Assembly (NCBI GenBank): GCA_049323275.1
Contig: JBMOOM010000050.1
Span: forward strand, 1 to 64,000
Reading direction: 5' to 3'
DNA length: 64,000 nucleotides
From: Taklimakanibacter sp049323275
GTDB lineage: Bacteria > Pseudomonadota > Alphaproteobacteria > Rhizobiales > Aestuariivirgaceae
The notes under the pieces were generated by a model. It saw only the letters and a program-made list of their open reading frames with translations, ran no database searches and was not told where the DNA came from. Position numbers and translations under genes: made by a program. How positions within the stretch are numbered: the first letter of the stretch is position 1; the number at the start of each line of letters is the position of its first letter. Below, piece by piece: positions 50,322 through 58,909 of the stretch.

Positions 50322-51482
50322 TCAGCGCCCCTGCACGAGCCGCAACTGCGCTTCGTCGCTGCCGATTTTCGCCGGCTCCTCGACATCGAGCTGCTCGATG
50401 CGCATGCCGCGCTTGGTGATCTTGTCGGCCGAGAGGCCGAGCTTTTCGAGATCGCTGTTCGCCTGACCGAAATGGCGCTGCAGGTCGAGCACCCGGTCCT
50501 TGAGCCGGCCGACATCCTCGAGCAGCCGCGCCACCTCGACCTTGATGACGCCCGCCTGCTCGCGCATGCGCGCATCCTTGAAGATCGCCTGCATGGTCTG
50601 GATCAGCAGCATCAGCACATTGGGCGAGGCGATGATGACGCGCTCGCGGTGCGCCTTCTGCAGCACATCCTCGAAGCGTTCATAGAGATCGGCATAGATC
50701 GATTCCGACGGCACGAACATGATCGCCGTCTCATGCGTCTCGCCGGCGATGAGATATTTGCCGGCGATGTCCTTCACATGCTGGGTGACGTCGCGCCGCA
50801 GCCGCGTCTCGGCGGCGCGGATCTCGGCCTCGCCGGTCGCCACTTTCAACGCGTTGAAAGCCTCGAGCGGGAATTTCGCGTCGAGCACCAGGCGCAATTC
50901 GGATTCGGGCAGCTTGATCGTGCAGTCGGGCCTGGAGCCGTTCGACAGGGTCGACTGGAACTCATAGGCATTGGCATGCAGGCCGTCGCGGATGATCGCT
51001 TCCATGCGGGCCTGTCCGTAAGCGCCGCGCGCCTGCTTGTTGGCGAGGATGTCCTTGAGCGAGATCATCTCGGAGGAAAGCTGGGTCAGATTGGCCTGCG
51101 CCGTATCGATGACCGCCAGCCGCTCATAGAGATGCTTCAGCGACTGATGGGTACGCTCAGCCTGCTCATTGAGGCCGCGGCCGACCCGGTGGCTCACCTG
51201 GTCGAGGCGCTCATCGAGCGTGCGCGCCAGATGCTGCTGTCCGCTCGCCGCCTGATCGGTGAAGCTGCGGAGCTGGCCCGCCATCTCGGCCAGGCGGAAT
51301 TCGAGATCGGACGCCCGGCGCAGGGTTTCAAGGCTTTCCTCGCGCCGCTGCTTCTGGCCACGCCATGCCATCACCGCCGTGACGATGAGGAGAATGAAGG
51401 CCAAGGCGGCGGCGGCGAGCAGGATCTGCCCCAGGCTGAAGGCCTGGCCGCCGATCTGGAGAACGGTCTGGTCGAGGGTCAT
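50322..51482 (-). CDS. rmuC: RmuC-family DNA recombination protein
   Basis: 386-aa protein with an N-terminal membrane anchor (ILLAAAALAFILLIVTAVMAW), a long coiled coil to about residue 130, and the RmuC nuclease-like domain (LVLDAKFPLEAF, YLIAGETHETAIMFVPSE, RVIIASPNVLMLLI). RmuC limits recombination at short inverted repeats. ATG at 51482 starts MTLDQTV; an open frame reaches 51551 but adds an unlikely tail. The stop is 6 nt from the convergent regulator stop. Confidence 0.93.
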   Translation of the reverse strand: MTLDQTVLQIGGQAFSLGQILLAAAALAFILLIVTAVMAWRGQKQRREESLETLRRASDLEFRLAEMAGQLRSFTDQAASGQQHLARTLDERLDQVSHRVGRGLNEQAERTHQSLKHLYERLAVIDTAQANLTQLSSEMISLKDILANKQARGAYGQARMEAIIRDGLHANAYEFQSTLSNGSRPDCTIKLPESELRLVLDAKFPLEAFNALKVATGEAEIRAAETRLRRDVTQHVKDIAGKYLIAGETHETAIMFVPSESIYADLYERFEDVLQKAHRERVIIASPNVLMLLIQTMQAIFKDARMREQAGVIKVEVARLLEDVGRLKDRVLDLQRHFGQANSDLEKLGLSADKITKRGMRIEQLDVEEPAKIGSDEAQLRLVQGR

Positions 51483-51598
51483 GACCCATCTTACGCGATT
51501 CGGGTCCTCAAATACAAAACAAGAACGCTCTTCAATCACCGCAACTGTCATAAAGCCGGCAGGATTTGGGGTAACATGGGAGCAGAAGGAGACCTGCC

Positions 51599-52006
51599 AT
51601 GCTGCGCCCCCTGTTTCTGTCTCTGACGCTGATATTTGCGGCTTCCGGCGCCGGCGCGGCGGAGATCGCCGGCCGCTATGTGCTGGAAAAGGTCGAGCAG
51701 GGCTTCCTCCGGCTCGATTCGCAGACCGGGGTGATGTCGCTGTGCGCCGCTCCGTCGGGGGTATGGGAATGCCGCCCCGTCAGGGACGAAGGCCTTGATG
51801 CAAATGAGCAATTGGCCCGTTTGCGGGACGAGAATGAAGGCCTTAGGAAGCGCCTGGCCGAGCTTGAGAAGGGCGGCACGACGACCAAGCTGCCGAGCGA
51901 CCAGGAAGTCGACCGCATGATGGACATCTTCGGCAAGATGTTCGACCGTTTCCTCGATTTCGCCCGCGAGATGGACGGCAAGGAGAAGAGCGGCACGTCG
52001 CTCTGA
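51599..52006 (+). CDS. Small secreted/periplasmic protein of unknown function
   Basis: 135 aa. A signal peptide (MLRPLFLSLTLIFAASGAGA, cleavage near AGA-AE) is followed by a short beta-rich part with two Cys (LCAAPSGVWEC) and a coiled coil (EQLARLRDENEGLRKRLAELE, about 77-97). AGGAGA precedes the ATG. It stands alone between rmuC and the prp genes and ends in its own intrinsic terminator. No known family recognised. Confidence 0.75.
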   Translation: MLRPLFLSLTLIFAASGAGAAEIAGRYVLEKVEQGFLRLDSQTGVMSLCAAPSGVWECRPVRDEGLDANEQLARLRDENEGLRKRLAELEKGGTTTKLPSDQEVDRMMDIFGKMFDRFLDFAREMDGKEKSGTSL

Positions 52007-52013
52007 TTTTTTT
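51987..52013 (+). terminator. Intrinsic terminator overlapping the stop codon of the small secreted protein
   Basis: AGAGCG (51987-51992) pairs with CGCTCT (51999-52004) around a GCACGT loop, followed by GA and seven T residues (52007-52013). The stop codon at 52004-52006 lies inside. This separates the gene from the prp unit. Confidence 0.75.
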
Positions 52014-52096
52014 CGACGAATCTTACCTTAGGACAGACCGGCGGTGAATCTCCCTTCGCCCTGAAGGCCTTAGCGCGATTCATCGCGCCTCTCCCA

Positions 52097-52174
52097 AAAG
52101 TGTCGACATATTATGCGATGCAGGCGATTATTTTCTGGCATATATGTCTCTCTGGCCATAAAGTGTCGACATAT
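52097..52174 (+). promoter_or_regulatory. Two 15-bp direct repeats with TGTCGACA cores upstream of prpD
   Basis: AAAGTGTCGACATAT occurs at 52097-52111 and 52160-52174, 63 bp start to start, six helical turns. Each holds the 8-bp palindrome TGTCGACA. They flank an AT-rich stretch that may hold the promoter. A FadR-type GntR protein such as the one encoded at 57792 commonly binds short palindromes of this kind, and would be the likely ligand. Confidence 0.6.
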
Positions 52175-52216
52175 CGGGCGCCTGGGCGGCCCGCAATCAG
52201 GGGGAGGGGCGGTTTA

Positions 52217-53668
52217 GTGTCTGTTTCGATCAATAATGAGCGTCCGGCGCCGGATGGCGTGCTTGTCGATATTGCCGACTATGTCTTGAATTATCGGATT
52301 GACAGCGCGCTCGCCTATGAAACGGCGCGCAACTGCCTGATCGACACGCTGGGCTGCGGTCTCGAGGCGCTCGACTACCCGGCCTGCACCAAGCTTCTGG
52401 GACCGGTCGTTGCCGGTACCATCGTGCCCAATGGCGCGCGTGTGCCGGGCACGCCCTATCAGCTCGATCCCATCCAGGCCGCCTTCAATATCGGCACGAT
52501 GATCCGCTGGCTCGACTTCAATGATTGCTGGCTCGCGGCCGAATGGGGCCATCCATCCGACAATCTCGGCGGCATCCTTGCCGTCGCCGACTGGCTGTCG
52601 CGCACCGCGGTCGCTGCCGGACGCCCGCCGCTGACGATGCGCGACGTCCTCACCGCGATGATCAAGGCGCATGAGATCCAGGGCTGCATCGCGCTCGAGA
52701 ATTCCTTCAACAAGGTCGGCATCGACCATGTGATCCTCGTCAAGCTCGCCTCGACCGCCGTCGTCTCGGGCCTTCTCGGCCTCAGCCGCGACGAGATCAT
52801 CAACGCCCTCTCGCTCGTCTTCGTCGACGGCCAGGCGCTGCGCACCTATCGCCACGCCCCCAATGCCGGTTCTCGCAAGAGCTGGGCGGCGGGCGATGCG
52901 ACGAGCCGCGCCGTCCGCCTGGCGCTCACCGCGAGGACCGGCGAGATGGGTTATCCCTCGGCTCTCACCGCCAAGACCTGGGGCTTCTACGACGTCTCCT
53001 TCCGCGGCCAGCCCTTCCGCTTCCAGCGCCCCTATGGCTCCTATGTCATGGAGAATGTGCTGTTCAAGATCTCCTATCCGGCCGAATTCCACGCCCAGAC
53101 CGCCGTCGAGGCGGCGATGGCGCTGCATGACCAGCTGAAGCGGATGGGCCGCAGCAGCGACGACATCGCCGTGGTCCGCATCCGCACCCATGAGGCGGCG
53201 ATCCGCATCATCGACAAGCGCGGGCCGCTGCACAATCCGGCCGATCGCGATCACACGATGCAATATATGGTCGCCATAGCGTTGATTTTCGGGCGCCTGA
53301 CCGCCGCCGACTACGAAGACGGGATCGCCGCCGATCCGCGCATCGACGCCTTGCGCGCCAGGATGGAATGTATCGAGGACGAGGCCTTCACGCGCGATTA
53401 TCACGATCCCGACAAGCGCTCGATCTCCAACGCGATGACGGTGACGCTCGCCGACGGCATCGTTCTGCCCGAGATCATGGTCGAATATCCGATCGGCCAT
53501 AAGCGCCGCCGCGCCGACGGCATCCCGCTGCTCGAGGCGAAGTTCCGCACCAACCTGGCGCGCCGCTTCGTCGACAAGCGCCAGCGCCAGATTCTCGACG
53601 TCTCGCTCGACCAGGAGCGGCTCGAGGCCATGGCCGTCAATGACTATGTCGATCTGTATGTGAGCTGA
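52217..53668 (+). CDS. prpD: 2-Methylcitrate dehydratase
   Basis: 483 aa, exactly the usual PrpD length when GTG at 52217 is used; GGGGAGGGG lies just before it. The stretch DFNDCWLAAEWGHPSDN, the HAPNAGSRKSWAAGD region and NPADRDH are typical of PrpD rather than of looser MmgE homologues. It converts 2-methylcitrate to 2-methyl-cis-aconitate in propionate catabolism. prpB follows after 9 nt, but prpC (2-methylcitrate synthase) is not in the window. Confidence 0.93.
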   Translation: MSVSINNERPAPDGVLVDIADYVLNYRIDSALAYETARNCLIDTLGCGLEALDYPACTKLLGPVVAGTIVPNGARVPGTPYQLDPIQAAFNIGTMIRWLDFNDCWLAAEWGHPSDNLGGILAVADWLSRTAVAAGRPPLTMRDVLTAMIKAHEIQGCIALENSFNKVGIDHVILVKLASTAVVSGLLGLSRDEIINALSLVFVDGQALRTYRHAPNAGSRKSWAAGDATSRAVRLALTARTGEMGYPSALTAKTWGFYDVSFRGQPFRFQRPYGSYVMENVLFKISYPAEFHAQTAVEAAMALHDQLKRMGRSSDDIAVVRIRTHEAAIRIIDKRGPLHNPADRDHTMQYMVAIALIFGRLTAADYEDGIAADPRIDALRARMECIEDEAFTRDYHDPDKRSISNAMTVTLADGIVLPEIMVEYPIGHKRRRADGIPLLEAKFRTNLARRFVDKRQRQILDVSLDQERLEAMAVNDYVDLYVS

Positions 53669-53677
53669 GAAAGGACC

Positions 53678-54607
53678 ATGCCGTATCTTCTCGGAACCGA
53701 AATTCCGGCCGAGCCCGCGGGCGAGCGCTTCCGCGCGCTCGTCGAGGCGGGCGGCATCGTCCGGATGCCGGGCGCCCATAATGGCATGGCCGCACTTCAG
53801 GCGAAGGCTGCCGGCTTCAAGGCGCTTTATCTTTCGGGCGCGGCGATGACCGCCTCGATGGGATTGCCCGATCTCGGCATCATCACGGTGGACGAGGTCG
53901 CTTTCTTCATCCGCCAGATCGTGCGCGCTTCTGGTCTGCCCGTCCTGGTCGATGGCGACACCGGCTATGGCGAGGCCCTGAATGTGATGCATATGGTGCG
54001 CGTCTTCGAGGACGCGGGCGCCGGCGCCGTGCAGATCGAGGATCAGCTGCTCCCCAAGAAATGCGGCCATCTCAATGACAAGAAGCTGGCCGAGGCTGAA
54101 GACATGGCAGCGAAGGTTGCCGCGGCGCGGCGCGCCCGCCGTCACCTTTACATCATCGCGCGCACCGACGCGGCGGCGAGCGAGGGGATCGATGGCGCCG
54201 TGGCGCGCGCCAGGCTTTATCTCGAGGCGGGCGCCGATGCGATCTTCCCCGAGGCGCTGACCTCGGCCGAGATGTTCCGCGAATTCGCAAGGCGCATGCC
54301 GGGCGTGAAGCTGCTCGCCAATATGACCGAGTTCGGCCGTACGCCCTTTTTCACGGCGTCCGAGTTCGAGGAGATGGGCTACCGGATGGTGATCTGGCCG
54401 GTGTCCTCGTTGCGTGTCGCCAACAAGGCGCAGGAGAAGCTCTATGCCGCTCTCGCCCGGGACGGCGGCACGTTTGCGATGATCGACGAGATGCAGACGC
54501 GCGCCGAGCTCTATCAGGCCATTGGGCTTGCCGGCTATGAAGCGCTCGATGCCTCGATCGTCGCGACCATCACGCCCGAAAGCATGCCGCAGCGCAAGCA
54601 ACCATAA
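53678..54607 (+). CDS. prpB: 2-Methylisocitrate lyase
   Basis: 309-aa enzyme of the isocitrate lyase/PEP mutase superfamily. The metal and catalytic motifs are LVDGDTGYGEA, QIEDQLLPKKCGH (catalytic Cys) and ARTDAAASEG; NMTEFGRTP and PVSSLRVANKA match PrpB. It splits 2-methylisocitrate into pyruvate and succinate. Related lyases act on 2,3-dimethylmalate or oxaloacetate, so substrate is likely but not certain. AAAGGA precedes the ATG; the TctC gene begins 82 nt later. Confidence 0.88.
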   Translation: MPYLLGTEIPAEPAGERFRALVEAGGIVRMPGAHNGMAALQAKAAGFKALYLSGAAMTASMGLPDLGIITVDEVAFFIRQIVRASGLPVLVDGDTGYGEALNVMHMVRVFEDAGAGAVQIEDQLLPKKCGHLNDKKLAEAEDMAAKVAAARRARRHLYIIARTDAAASEGIDGAVARARLYLEAGADAIFPEALTSAEMFREFARRMPGVKLLANMTEFGRTPFFTASEFEEMGYRMVIWPVSSLRVANKAQEKLYAALARDGGTFAMIDEMQTRAELYQAIGLAGYEALDASIVATITPESMPQRKQP

Positions 54608-54689
54608 CGACCTCCGCGCCTGGCGCGGCAACAAGATGACCAGCCTAGGACAGTCCAAAGGCGGCACGAAAACAAAAGATGAGGAGACG

Positions 54690-55640
54690 ATGCTCAAAAG
54701 ATCCTTTCTGACCGGTGTTATCGCGCTGGCTTTCAGCGCAGGCCTTGCCGCGGCCGAACCCGCGAAAGTCCTGATCCCGGCCAATCCCGGCGGCGGCTGG
54801 GACGGCGCCGGCCGCGAGACCATGGCGGCCTTCAACAAGTCCGGCGTCTTCACCGACGGTGTGTCCTTCACCAATAAAGGCGGCGCCGCCGGCACCATCG
54901 GACTGGCGGAGTTCGTGCGCACCGCCGAGGGCGACGACAACGCGCTTCTGGTGACGGGCGTCATCATGGTGGGCGGCGCCATCAGCAACAAGACGCCGGT
55001 CTCGCTCGACAACACCACGCCCCTGGCGCGCATGACCAACGAATATAATGCGATCGCGGTCCCGGCCGACTCGCCGATCAAGACGCCGCAGGACTTCCTG
55101 GCGGCGCTCAAGGCCGATCCGGGCGCCTTGTCGGTCGGCGGCGGTTCCGCCGGCGGCGTCGATCACGTGCTGCTGGCGCTGCTCGCCAAGCAGGCGGGGG
55201 CGCCGGTCGACAAGATCAATTTCGTCTCCTTCTCGGGCGGCGAGATCCTGGCGGCGTTGGGCGGCGGCAAGATCAAGGCCGCGATCTCGGGCGCCTCGGA
55301 GTTCCGCGACTTCGCCAAATCGGGGCGCATCCGCCTCATCGCCGTCACCGGCCCGGCGCGGGTCGAGGGCCTCGACGTGCCGACCCTGAAGGATTCGGGC
55401 ATTCCGATCGAAATCGGCAATTGGCGCGGTTTCGTCGGCGCGCCCGGCATGAGTGATGCGGGCCGCAAGACCTGGCTCGACCGCTTCGAGAAGCTGCATG
55501 CGAGCGATGCCTGGAAAGAGGCGCTCAAGACGCATGGTTGGGAAGACGCCTATCTCGCCGGCGACGAGTTCAAGGCCTTCATCAAATCCGAAGAAGCCAA
55601 TTGGACGACCGCGCTCAAGGATGTCGGTATCCTGAAGTGA
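54690..55640 (+). CDS. tctC: Tripartite tricarboxylate transporter binding protein (TctC/Bug family)
   Basis: 316-aa periplasmic protein. Signal peptide MLKRSFLTGVIALAFSAGLA with cleavage near AAA-EP. The mature start VLIPANPGGGWDGAGR and the later GGGSAGGVDH are the two ligand-loop signatures of the Bug family. GAGGAG precedes the ATG. First of the three TTT genes, followed by a 9-bp hairpin. Ligands of this family are carboxylates; the prp genes suggest a methylcitrate-like or C4-C6 acid. Confidence 0.9.
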   Translation: MLKRSFLTGVIALAFSAGLAAAEPAKVLIPANPGGGWDGAGRETMAAFNKSGVFTDGVSFTNKGGAAGTIGLAEFVRTAEGDDNALLVTGVIMVGGAISNKTPVSLDNTTPLARMTNEYNAIAVPADSPIKTPQDFLAALKADPGALSVGGGSAGGVDHVLLALLAKQAGAPVDKINFVSFSGGEILAALGGGKIKAAISGASEFRDFAKSGRIRLIAVTGPARVEGLDVPTLKDSGIPIEIGNWRGFVGAPGMSDAGRKTWLDRFEKLHASDAWKEALKTHGWEDAYLAGDEFKAFIKSEEANWTTALKDVGILK

Positions 55641-55647
55641 TCTCGAT

Positions 55648-55673
55648 GCCCCGCCGGATCGTATCGGCGGGGC
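55648..55673 (+). other. Intergenic hairpin after tctC
   Basis: GCCCCGCCG (55648-55656) pairs perfectly with CGGCGGGGC (55665-55673) over GATCGTAT. No T-run follows. It lies between the binding-protein gene and the membrane genes and probably protects the upstream mRNA or reduces read-through. Confidence 0.6.
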
Positions 55674-55703
55674 GATCCTTCAGGTGGAGTGACAGGAGCC
55701 GTC

Positions 55704-56195
55704 ATGCCTTCTCTCGATCAGCGCAAAGCCGCGCGTCCGTGGTGGCTGGGCGTCGCCGTCTTCGCCATGGGAGCGCTCTGGCTCTATGGCGCGGGAAGCA
55801 TCGCCTCGACCACCAACTATATCGGCCTCGGTCCGGCGGCGATGGTGCAGGTCGCCGGCGGCGGCCTGGCGATCCTGGGCATCCTCCTCGTCATCCAGGC
55901 CTTGCGCGGCGAGACCTTCGCGCCGCAGGATGAGGAGGGCGCAGATGCCGCCGCGCCGCCCTCGCGCCGGGCCTTCCTTCTGGCGCTGGCCGGCGTGGCG
56001 ATGCCCTTGCTGACCATGAAGTTGCTCGGCTTTCCGATCACGGCGATGCTCGCTTTCACTCTGGTGACGCATGCCTTCGGCTCGCGCCGCACCCTGCTCG
56101 ATCTCGCCATCGGCGCGTTGATCGGAACCCTCTCCTGGTACGGCTTCGAGCTGCTCGGCATCGAGCTCGGGCCTTTCATTCCTCTGTTCAGGTGA
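55704..56195 (+). CDS. tctB: Tripartite tricarboxylate transporter small membrane subunit (TctB)
   Basis: 163 aa with four hydrophobic segments (from about residues 14, 45, 90 and 125), the usual topology of TctB. LGPAAMVQVAGGGLAILG and LLTMKLLGFPITAML are family-like. AGGAG 55694-55698 precedes the ATG. Stop is 1 nt before the TctA start. Confidence 0.88.
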   Translation: MPSLDQRKAARPWWLGVAVFAMGALWLYGAGSIASTTNYIGLGPAAMVQVAGGGLAILGILLVIQALRGETFAPQDEEGADAAAPPSRRAFLLALAGVAMPLLTMKLLGFPITAMLAFTLVTHAFGSRRTLLDLAIGALIGTLSWYGFELLGIELGPFIPLFR

Positions 56196-56196
56196 G

Positions 56197-57705
56197 ATGA
56201 TGATGGACGTTCTGCAGCAGCTCCTTGCCGGCTTTGCCGTCGCCCTTCAGCCGGTCAATCTGTTCTGGGCATTGGTCGGCTGCCTGCTCGGCACCGCGAT
56301 CGGCGTTCTGCCCGGCATCGGCCCGGCGCTGACCATCGCTCTGCTCCTGCCGGTCACGGCGCAGGTGGCGCCTGAATCCGCCTTCATCATGTTCGCCGGT
56401 ATCCTGTATGGCGCGCTTTATGGCGGCTCCACGACCTCGATCCTGCTCAACATGCCGGGCGAGAGCGGCTCGGTGATGACCGCCATCGAAGGCAACCGCA
56501 TGGCGCGCAACGGCCGCGGCGCGGCGGCCCTGGCGACGTCGGCGATCGGCTCCTTCGTGGCCGGGACCCTCGGCACGCTGGCCCTGACCTTCCTCGCACC
56601 CACCATCGCCGAGCTCGCCTTCATCTTCGGGCCTGAGGATTATTTCGCGCTGATGATCCTCTCCTTCACGTCGGTCGCCGTGGTGATGGGGACGTCACGG
56701 GTCAGGGGATTCACGGCGCTGTTCTTCGGCCTGGCGCTGGGCACGATCGGCATCGACACGCAGACCGGCCAGTCGCGCATGGTCTTCGGCACGCTGGAGC
56801 TGCTTGACGGCATTTCCTTCACCGTCGTGCTGGTCTCGCTCTTCGCCATCGGCGAGACGCTTTATGTGGCGAGCCGGCAAGCGCGCACGGCCTCGGTGGT
56901 CTATCCCTTGAAAGGCCGCGCCTGGATGACGCGCGAGGACTGGCGCCGTTCGTGGAAGCCATGGCTGCGCGGCGCCCTCATCGGCTTTCCGATCGGCTCG
57001 CTGCCGGCCGGCGGCACCGAGATTCCGACCTTCCTGTCCTACACGGTGGAGCGCCGCCTCAGCGAGAAGCCGGAGGAGTTCGGCAATGGCGCCATCGAGG
57101 GCGTGGCGGGCCCGGAAGCCGCGAACAACGCCGCCGCCGCCGGCATATTGGTGCCGTTGCTCACCCTCGGCCTGCCGTCGACCGCGACGGCGGCGGTGCT
57201 GCTCGCCGCCTTCCAGAATTACGGGCTGCAGCCGGGTCCCTTGCTGTTCGCCACCAATCCCGGCCTCCTCTGGGGCCTCATCGCCTCGCTCTTCGTCGGC
57301 AATGTCATCCTCCTCATTCTCAACCTGCCGCTGGTCGGCATTTGGGTGCGCCTGCTGCTGATCCCGAGGCCTTACATCTATGGCGGCATCGTCGTCTTCG
57401 CGCTGGTCGGCGTCTGGGGTCTGTCCACTTCCTGGATGGACCTGCTCCTGATGTGCGGCATCGGCCTCATCGGCTATGTCGCGCGCGTCTATGATTTTCC
57501 CATAGCACCGGCGCTGATCGGTCTGATCCTGGGGCCGCAGGCCGAGATTCAGCTGCGCCGTGCGCTGGCGGTGAGTCAGGGCGACTGGAGCGTGCTCGTC
57601 GGCACGCCGATCGCGGCGACGTTGCTGGCGATCGCGGCTCTGGTGATTTTCCTGCCTTACTTCGTCGCGAAATTCCGCGGGGCAATGCAAGAGTCCAAGG
57701 CGTGA
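56197..57705 (+). CDS. tctA: Tripartite tricarboxylate transporter large membrane subunit (TctA)
   Basis: 502 aa with about 12 membrane segments. Family motifs GCLLGTAIGVLPGIGPALTIALLLP and GILYGALYGGSTTSILLNMPGE are each clear (glycine-proline motifs that bind the carboxylate). Three in-frame ATGs at 56197, 56200 and 56203 are possible starts. Completes the TctCBA uptake system; the GntR gene is convergent with 86 nt between. Confidence 0.93.
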   Translation: MMMDVLQQLLAGFAVALQPVNLFWALVGCLLGTAIGVLPGIGPALTIALLLPVTAQVAPESAFIMFAGILYGALYGGSTTSILLNMPGESGSVMTAIEGNRMARNGRGAAALATSAIGSFVAGTLGTLALTFLAPTIAELAFIFGPEDYFALMILSFTSVAVVMGTSRVRGFTALFFGLALGTIGIDTQTGQSRMVFGTLELLDGISFTVVLVSLFAIGETLYVASRQARTASVVYPLKGRAWMTREDWRRSWKPWLRGALIGFPIGSLPAGGTEIPTFLSYTVERRLSEKPEEFGNGAIEGVAGPEAANNAAAAGILVPLLTLGLPSTATAAVLLAAFQNYGLQPGPLLFATNPGLLWGLIASLFVGNVILLILNLPLVGIWVRLLLIPRPYIYGGIVVFALVGVWGLSTSWMDLLLMCGIGLIGYVARVYDFPIAPALIGLILGPQAEIQLRRALAVSQGDWSVLVGTPIAATLLAIAALVIFLPYFVAKFRGAMQESKA

Positions 57706-57712
57706 CGGCGTA

Positions 57713-57760
57713 GCGCGTGATCAGGAAAAGTGGAGTCCGGTTTTCCGTCCGATCACGCGC
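57713..57760. repeat. Nested palindromic intergenic repeat
   Basis: GCGCGTGATC (57713-57722) pairs with GATCACGCGC (57751-57760), and inside GGAAAA (57724-57729) pairs with TTTTCC (57741-57746). Motifs of the form GTGATC-GGAAAAGTGG-CCGGTTTTCC-GATCAC recur in many rhizobial genomes. Placed between convergent tctA and GntR genes, it may also end both transcripts. Confidence 0.7.
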
Positions 57761-57791
57761 CGAACTTGAGAGGCTGTCACGTCTTGGCTCA

Positions 57792-58520
57792 TTATTCTCC
57801 AGATAGTTTTGCCAACACCCGGCTTGTGGCCCGCCGCCTCGGGGGCTGATTCTCCGCCGCAGCCGCCAGCGCCGTCTGCAGCGCGACCTTGGCGGCGCGT
57901 ATGTGGCGGCGCATGAGGATCTCGGCGAGCTCGCCGTCGCGCTGGACGATCGCATCGGTGATGCGCAGATGTTCCTTCCAGGCCTCGCGGCCGCGCCCCG
58001 GGACGGTGCGATGCAGGCGCCGGCACAATCTCAGACGCGGATAGAAATCGTCGCAGAGCAGCTTGGCGAGGATGAGATTGCCGCTGCCGCGGGCGATGCG
58101 GATATGGAAGTCCGCATCGGGCTCCTCCTGCAGATAGGCGCCGAGCGGGTTGCGCTCGATCTCGCCGCGATGGCCGGCCACCAGGGCCTCGAGCGCCGCG
58201 ATCTCCGCATCGGGCATGTTGCCGGCGGCGAGCCTGGCGGCCATGCCTTCCAGTGCTTCGCGCACATCGAGAAGGGCGAGGAACTCGGCGCCGGTCGGCT
58301 GCGAGACCCGGACGCCTTGATTGGCGACATAGGTCACGAGTCCGCGCTCCTGAAGCCGGCGGATCGCCTCGCGCACCGGCGCGCGGCTTGCGCCATGCTG
58401 GGCCGCGATGGCCGGCTCGCTCAGCTTTTCACCAGGCTGGATCTCACCGGCGAGGATTGCCCGGGTGAGCTCGTCATAGAGGCGTACCGTGAGGCCGAGT
58501 GAAGCCGCGTTGTCCTGCAT
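57792..58520 (-). CDS. GntR-family regulator, FadR/FCD subgroup
   Basis: 242 aa. Winged HTH at about 15-75 (PAIAAQHGASRAPVREAIRRLQERGLV), followed by the all-helical FCD sensor domain with the metal-binding pattern of a carboxylate-responsive VanR/LldR-type protein (ADFHIRIARGSGN). Convergent with tctA. It is the most likely regulator of prpDB-tctCBA, with a carboxylate as effector. Confidence 0.9.
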   Translation of the reverse strand: MQDNAASLGLTVRLYDELTRAILAGEIQPGEKLSEPAIAAQHGASRAPVREAIRRLQERGLVTYVANQGVRVSQPTGAEFLALLDVREALEGMAARLAAGNMPDAEIAALEALVAGHRGEIERNPLGAYLQEEPDADFHIRIARGSGNLILAKLLCDDFYPRLRLCRRLHRTVPGRGREAWKEHLRITDAIVQRDGELAEILMRRHIRAAKVALQTALAAAAENQPPRRRATSRVLAKLSGE

Positions 58521-58909
58521 GATGTCCTTCAGCCTGCTCGTGGATGGGAGACACTATAAACGCTTCTTCGCCGCTGCGAGAGGATGAAGATCTAAGGACT
58601 GCCGTTCACCAGCTTGTGACTTGATAATTGGACGCCAGTCCAGAAAAAATGAGACCCGTCCATCCTCACGGGACGGACGGGTCCTTGGCACACGCAAGCT
58701 CGGGACGGCGACAGGAGCCGCGCGCGCCAACTGGTTCATACGAAGGGATCACGAAAAGAAGCTTCTGCTTCCCCGGCACATCAAGTTACCTGATGATCCC
58801 CCGCTGGATCGAAAGGGCAGGTTGATCTCTGTTCGTGGTCACTTCGCGGTGAGACTGTGGCAAACATCGGGCATATTCGCGTCAGGACCAAGGACATTTG
58901 GTTGAATAT
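58521..58909. other. 389-bp gap holding the GntR promoter and a minus-strand terminator
   Basis: Between GntR and pip. Short open frames here lack ribosome sites and resemble no family, so I do not call a protein. The gap contains the terminator at 58644-58683 and, at its right edge, the 14-bp palindrome GTTGAATATTCAAC (58901-58914) overlapping the pip stop. About 230 nt lie between pip and the terminator, enough for a small RNA, but no promoter is clear. Confidence 0.5.
58644..58683 (-). terminator. Intrinsic terminator on the minus strand
   Basis: On the minus strand GACCCGTCC pairs with GGACGGGTC over a 13-nt loop (bases 58683 to 58653), followed by TCA and six T residues (58649 to 58644). 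It would end transcripts coming from pip or from a small RNA in the gap. Confidence 0.7.

Noticed and set aside
52214..55111. Very long minus-strand open frame opposite prpD, prpB and tctC
   Set aside because: It is antisense to three genes with clear family motifs. Long antisense frames are common at this GC content, and its translation is low-complexity and matches no family.
58621..58905. Small protein gene in the GntR-pip gap
   Set aside because: Two frames are open but without ribosome sites, with poor codon pattern, and they cross the minus-strand terminator.
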